Shown here: positions 59,210-64,000 of the stretch, in pieces
Numbering within the stretch: position 1 is the stretch's first letter
Layout of the letters: every line of letters starts with the position of its first letter
Assembly: GCA_030704615.1 (NCBI GenBank)
Contig: CM060732.1
Span: forward strand, 74,567,053-74,631,052
Direction: 5' to 3'
Source of the DNA: Takakia lepidozioides
Taxonomy: Eukaryota; Streptophyta; Takakiopsida; Takakiales; Takakiaceae
Length of the DNA: 64,000 nt
The notes under the pieces: generated by a model
The model's database searches: none
Seen by the model: only the letters and a program-made list of their open reading frames with translations
Told to the model about the DNA's origin: nothing
Position numbers and translations under genes: made by a program

Positions 59210-61779
59210 GTTCCAACCTCTACCATATCATTCAGCTGTTGTAACTTGCATTCTAGTCTGTGAGAGAACCATGCAGTAACAAATGCAATCTGGAGTTATA
59301 CACTGCCTGCTGTTGCACTCAACAAACCAGCACTTATTACAAGTTTGAGAAGCGACCAAATATCAAAGGGTTTGTCGGGGGATCACCCAGTGCTTACAGT
59401 TTCCTGGACCAATCAATGACCTGGATCTGCCAATTTTTTGTTTGTGTTACTGGACAGTCATTTGTCTGGTCTGTTGACCGTATGAACTACATCCTGCAGT
59501 GTCGGGTTTTAAGACAAATGGGTGGCAGCACAGAGACATATATACTGGAAAATCAAGGGTCCAATTCTTTCCAGATTGGTTTTTTTTAGTTTGGAGTAGT
59601 AAATCAACTGCTTAGTACATAAAAAGGAAGCATGTTAATAGATCCCAGCAGTTTGATGGTTCATAAAGGACACTTGACATCAGAGCTGATGCCATGCTCT
59701 CTCTATCGTTGGCACTGTTTCTGCGTCCCTCTTATGTTCTCCTGTGGATCAATCATGTAGAAAGTTGGAGTCACAAGTCAAACCAAACAAGGTTCTCCTC
59801 TGCTGGAAAGCATCCCAACCCAAGAAACTCAAGGTTGTTGCCTACCTACATTTCACTCCCTCTCACTTTTTCACAGGCTTGCGCATTTCTCCTCTGAATG
59901 TTGTAGTTTGAAAATCCTTGTCTTCTAGTGTTGTGCCCATCATTTGGATACCACTTTTTGTGATTCTGGCTGTAAATGTGTACATACAGAATAGGTTAAT
60001 ATTTAGCATTCAGATGGTGTCTCCATGGGAAGCCTCATAAAACTCTGACACAATTTATCCGCATTTGTTGCCCTGTTTTACCATAAATTTAGTGATCATG
60101 TCTATAGTTTTGTTTTTTGTAGATTTATGCCAATAACCACCATCATTGCTGAACCCTTGAAGTTTTCCATGATGGGTTTTCCCTGTTAGAATCTGCTACT
60201 GGGCTTACACCAATCCCGCCAGCAATGCTCAGACTAACAGGAAATTGGGGGAAGCCTTGGTCTTGAGATTTGGCATATATTCCTCTAGAGTTTTTAGCTG
60301 CGGAGATGCATTGGCCATAGTTGTTGAAGACTTGTCTTGTGGTTGGTATTGGATTCTGTCGTATGTGTGGCCAGTGGAATTCTCAGCATCAAAGAGCTCA
60401 AGGAAGAGCTCAATTCTTCCTCAAACTGGTTCCCTGTACCAAATCAGATGCACCATGATGGACACGGATGTTACAGCCACAGCACTTCCTGTGACCACGC
60501 ACTCAGCTATATTATAAATAAAATGGGGCCTATTGGGCGTCACCAGCTGATATGTGTAACGCAGGAGATGGAGCATTTAGATAAGGGAGAGGAGCATTAG
60601 TGAACATTGCAAAGGTTTTGCGGATACCTTCAGCCAGGCCAAGGGAGCAAAGACAAAACTGGCATCTCTGTCAAGAAGAGGGAGAACAGATTCATGTGAA
60701 CTGCCAAGGACAGCCAGCTGCTTCATAAGATGATGAGAAGTGGAGTTGAAGCATATCCTTGCCCTCTGGCTGACCCTGCCCTCTTTATGGTGAGCAATTG
60801 ACTTGAATTTGGTTGTATTTACACTCCAAAGCAGTAGCACCACTACATTGTATACCACCAGCCACTAGAGAATTGGTTCACCCATGGCCATTGTACAATA
60901 TCAGAGCAAATATAGTACATTCTTACATGATTCACAAAGCTTTCCCATGAGCATTTGAAAGGACTTGCAGAGCAATAACTTGATTCTCATCTCTGATATT
61001 GCTCAGTCAAATGAATCAATTCCCCTCCTTGTTGAATGTACTACATCACTATCATTTGTTTTGCTCCATTTTTTTCATTCACTATTGGCAGTTTCGTTAG
61101 ATGCTGTAATCCTGAACTTGCTCAATGAGGCACGATTTGGGATCATTGGTACTGCAATCTGTGAAAGCATATATTATCTCCTGGATTTACCCATCCTACA
61201 TGTATACAGAGACTCAGGGTGTGGTGCCCTTAATCCATGCAAGCCCAAGCTCAGCCAAGAGTGCAAATGCAAACATGTTAAAAATGACTTGCCATTACAA
61301 CATAGTCAGTCTAAGCTTGCTTTACGCTTGAGCACATTGTAGAAGAGGATATGGAAAGTCATACAATGCCAACAACAAAGTTGCCATCACCATGTAACAG
61401 TTGGTCACAACCCTACACTGCAATGGGCAGACCTTCATATTCAATCCAACTTTGCCACCTTTGTACCCCAACAAACAACATTTCTCAAACCCACGCAGCT
61501 CAATATGTTAATACTAGTTTCTAAATTATAGCTAAGGACACTTCCAAATACTTGGTGGGGGCTGTAGGTGAGGCAAATAGGTCCACAAAAGAAATGTAGA
61601 GTATCAAATTGACATGCTAGTGCTTTAAAAGGTAGTGGACAAGTTCTATACTACTGTAGTGGATCTTAAAACCAGTGTACTAAAACCATCTACAAGATCT
61701 TTTCTCTCCATTTATTTCATAAAGAAGTTCTTCAAAATACCAGTTTGAAAATACTAGTTTTTTCTATTTTTTTCTATCT
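59210..61779. other. Intergenic, no gene recognised
   Basis: Between the STICHEL-like gene and convergent UAP copy 2. Could contain a last STICHEL-like exon and 3' UTRs. Open frames here are short and show no family motifs. No repeat structure noted. Confidence 0.5.
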
Positions 61780-63920
61780 TCAAAATACTAGTTTTTCAGC
61801 TTTTGAAAAATCTTCTAAAAGCTCACCTGCATAAGCTCTGAGCAACAGCAATGCTCTGCTATCCTTTTCCTGGTTGGCAGTACCATGTCGAGATGCTGAT
61901 GAGAGGCGGTTGTGGAGAGCAAGAACCATATCACGAGCCGTTGCAGCAGTATCAGGTATGTCCAGCCCTACATTCTTGATGGGTGCAAACTCCTCCGCTC
62001 GGTCTACCTCCAACAGAGCCACCTGCACAGCCCACCATGACACAAGTGATGAGACAAACCAGTAGCTATTTTGTCATGCATATGCCCCAGACTGGTAGAT
62101 GGAAGCTAAGCAGAAAATCAGTGAAGGCATAGACTTCAACAAAAGCAGTGAGACACAGCCAGGCAGCCCAAGATGTCCTGCCTTTTCTGGATCGCAATAT
62201 TTGAAGGCATCAAAAATGAACTGTTCCAGTTTGATCCCGTTTGGCTTGTCTGGCAGTACTGGGTCCCAGTCCTCAGAGTCTTCCTTCAGGTGTGGTATGC
62301 ACTTCAGAGCAGCATGGAACCCAAGTTCAAGCTGGGGATCAGCCACCCTCTTCAAATACTCCAGTGAGAACATATTGATGCAAATGTGACCTGCTCGGAA
62401 AAGCAGGTGCCCATTTGTTGCGTCTCTTGCTGTCCGCAACATGTCAGACATCTCACTGTACTCCAAAACCCCGTAATGCTGAGAATTTGCAAACCTTGTG
62501 CTGCTTCCAAGAGTGTCAGTTTTATCAACTTCAGGTTCAATGCCATTGGCATTAGATTCTGCTTCGAAAGAACTACTCGTGTCCGAAGTCTTTCCTTGAA
62601 GGCAAACAACGCCAACAGACTCCTCTGGATACAGCTTAGTGACTACCTTTACACCCACCTCTGCTTTGTGCTCGTGTGAGAACCCAAAAAATACAGGATC
62701 TGCAACTCTAACCAGAGCATTATCCACAGCATACACCTGCATAAAGTACCCAGGTCTTAGTTGTCTTAGTCCACAGAAAACAGAAACCAGAAAAAGAACA
62801 ATATAGGTGAACGGGAGAGAGAATGTAGTCCAAACCTGCACATATTGCACCCCTCGGTCGGAAAGCTTTTCCAGCAGTCCTTGAGCACGCAAGGCCGAGA
62901 AAACACCACCATTGCCAGAAGGTGCTAAGGCAACCTTCCAGGGTGTTTCCATGAGGATGGCATGACCTCCATCTTTACCGACACAAGGTAGACTGTCTTG
63001 TTTCAAAAACCATACCTGCCCCATCCCACCAAACCCTCCATTCTCAACATTACTTGCTCATTTACTGGTCCCCTTTCATGCTGCCTCACTGTCTCTCTGT
63101 TTATCTCTTCCCTTTACCTGACATAACGGAAGCAAGATTGACTGAAACAGATGAGAGATAAACCTGCGTCTTGTCAAGCCCAAAGAAACCTTTCTCTTCA
63201 AAGAACGTGCGAGTCTGTACATCAGTGGCGTCGCTGGTCAAGATGAGCCATGGAATCTGAGGCATCACCCCCGAGCCAGCCATCTGGACACGTGCACATC
63301 ACTGCCGCCAGATCATTATCTGAGAAAGTAAATCACGTAATTATTGTAATACAATGTGACTGGATGGTGACTAGCTTAAACTCAATCTCGACTACAGATT
63401 ACTGCATCAAACCAGTGAACAAGAAAAAGCAAGGAACAGATAATGTGGATGGTTGGGCAATGTGAAAGAAGGGCACCCTGCAAGGACGTGCTTACTGAGG
63501 CAGCAAGCTCATTTATGGAAACCATTGGACACTACGGAGCATACATTGAGTCAGTATGCTATGATAAAACAGCACTCCGCCATAAGCTGGACACCTACCG
63601 AGGCAGCAAGCTCTTGCACAAGAAGCAATCGCTCAGCCTGTAGCTGAAATAGCGACTTGGGCTGTGGGAGGTCTAATTGCAGCATTCCTTTCACCACCCC
63701 TCCCAGTCTTGTGCTTTGGCCCCCGGCCAATACTACCACTGCCACTTTTCCATCTGCCACAAGCTGAAGCCCTTTCGACCACCAGCGGGCAGAGTTTCGG
63801 TCTCCAGTGGCTTTACTATTCTCAGAAAGCTCTTCCCCATCAGGATTGACCAACCAGTCTTCAAAAGACTCCCAGTGTGCACAAGGGAATAGAGGGGGTG
63901 GCTCTGGCTGCATCTCTGGG
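61780..63920 (-). CDS. UAP1: UDP-N-acetylglucosamine pyrophosphorylase, copy 2 (partial)
   Basis: Minus-strand exons 63599-63920, 63164-63283, 62836-63015, 62182-62736 and 61780-62022 correspond to exons 2-6 of copy 1; exon 1 lies beyond the window end. Motifs: [60 protein letters not shown] (the GNGG that copy 1 lacks), [41 protein letters not shown] and AEEFAPIKN. Same reaction as copy 1. Intron 5 needs a GC donor (AAG|GCAGGA), whereas copy 1 has GT there. Intron positions match copy 1, so the two arose by gene duplication; protein divergence suggests it is not recent. No LINE is present in its much shorter introns. Confidence 0.9.
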
Positions 63921-64000
63921 CTGAGTCATTTGACATGCATCAATCTGGATACGTTAAAATTTGGATGATAATGGAGATATAATAACTATCTCAGTCAATA

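Noticed and set aside
60577-60858. Open frame of 93 codons on the minus strand
   Set aside because: No motif, no splice support and composition typical of intergenic DNA.

Overview
This window is nuclear DNA of a land plant with a large, transposon-rich genome. Evidence: spliced plant genes (a plastid photosystem II S4-domain protein, two UDP-GlcNAc pyrophosphorylase paralogues, a STICHEL-like protein), a nuclear tRNA-Ser, a decayed PLS-type PPR gene, and plant-type Ty3/gypsy and LINE elements. The PPR repeat style and density of LINEs inside introns fit a fern or other seed-free vascular plant best; that attribution is inference.

Layout. 1-11 kb: mostly non-genic, with a poly-T foldback, an unusual decayed LTR-element-like unit (coiled-coil ORF remnant, polypurine tract, 846-bp putative 3' LTR carrying a CACAG minisatellite) and small duplications. 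11-34.5 kb: a nest of retroelements. Gypsy-1 (11112-16230, minus, chromodomain integrase) has two 724-bp LTRs, a tRNA-iMet primer site and a perfect TATGC target duplication, but three internal deletions. Gypsy-3 (about 16.9-23.2 kb, plus) is older, split by a solo LTR of the Gypsy-1 family (18773-19501, target duplication CAGCG) and carries an internal inversion. Gypsy-2 (25690-29964, minus) is a 3'-truncated relative of Gypsy-1 lying between two oppositely oriented copies of LINE-A. The plus-strand LINE-A copy encodes RT, a chromodomain, RNase H and a zinc-knuckle region, and has a structured 3' end.

34.5-64 kb: the genic part. After a PPR pseudogene and a possible DUF2921 fragment comes the PSII S4-domain gene (minus, ten exons, 37079-45890; all exon phases agree and give 321 aa), four of whose introns hold LINE debris. 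Head-to-head with it is UAP copy 1 (plus, six exons, 46526-51402; 554 aa), which carries another LINE-B copy in intron 2. Then come tRNA-Ser(CGA), a STICHEL-like gene (plus, 54241-59209) and UAP copy 2 (minus, 61780 to beyond the window end), convergent with copy 1.

How genes work together: there is no operon logic. The UAPs supply UDP-GlcNAc in the cytosol, the S4 protein acts in the plastid, and the STICHEL-like protein is a clamp-loader-like ATPase relative involved in cell-shape control in Arabidopsis. The most notable items are the chromodomain-bearing LINE, the fusions of LINE-A-type 3' tails to truncated LINE-B copies, one GC splice donor in each UAP paralogue at different introns, and the lost Walker B acidic residues in the STICHEL-like protein.
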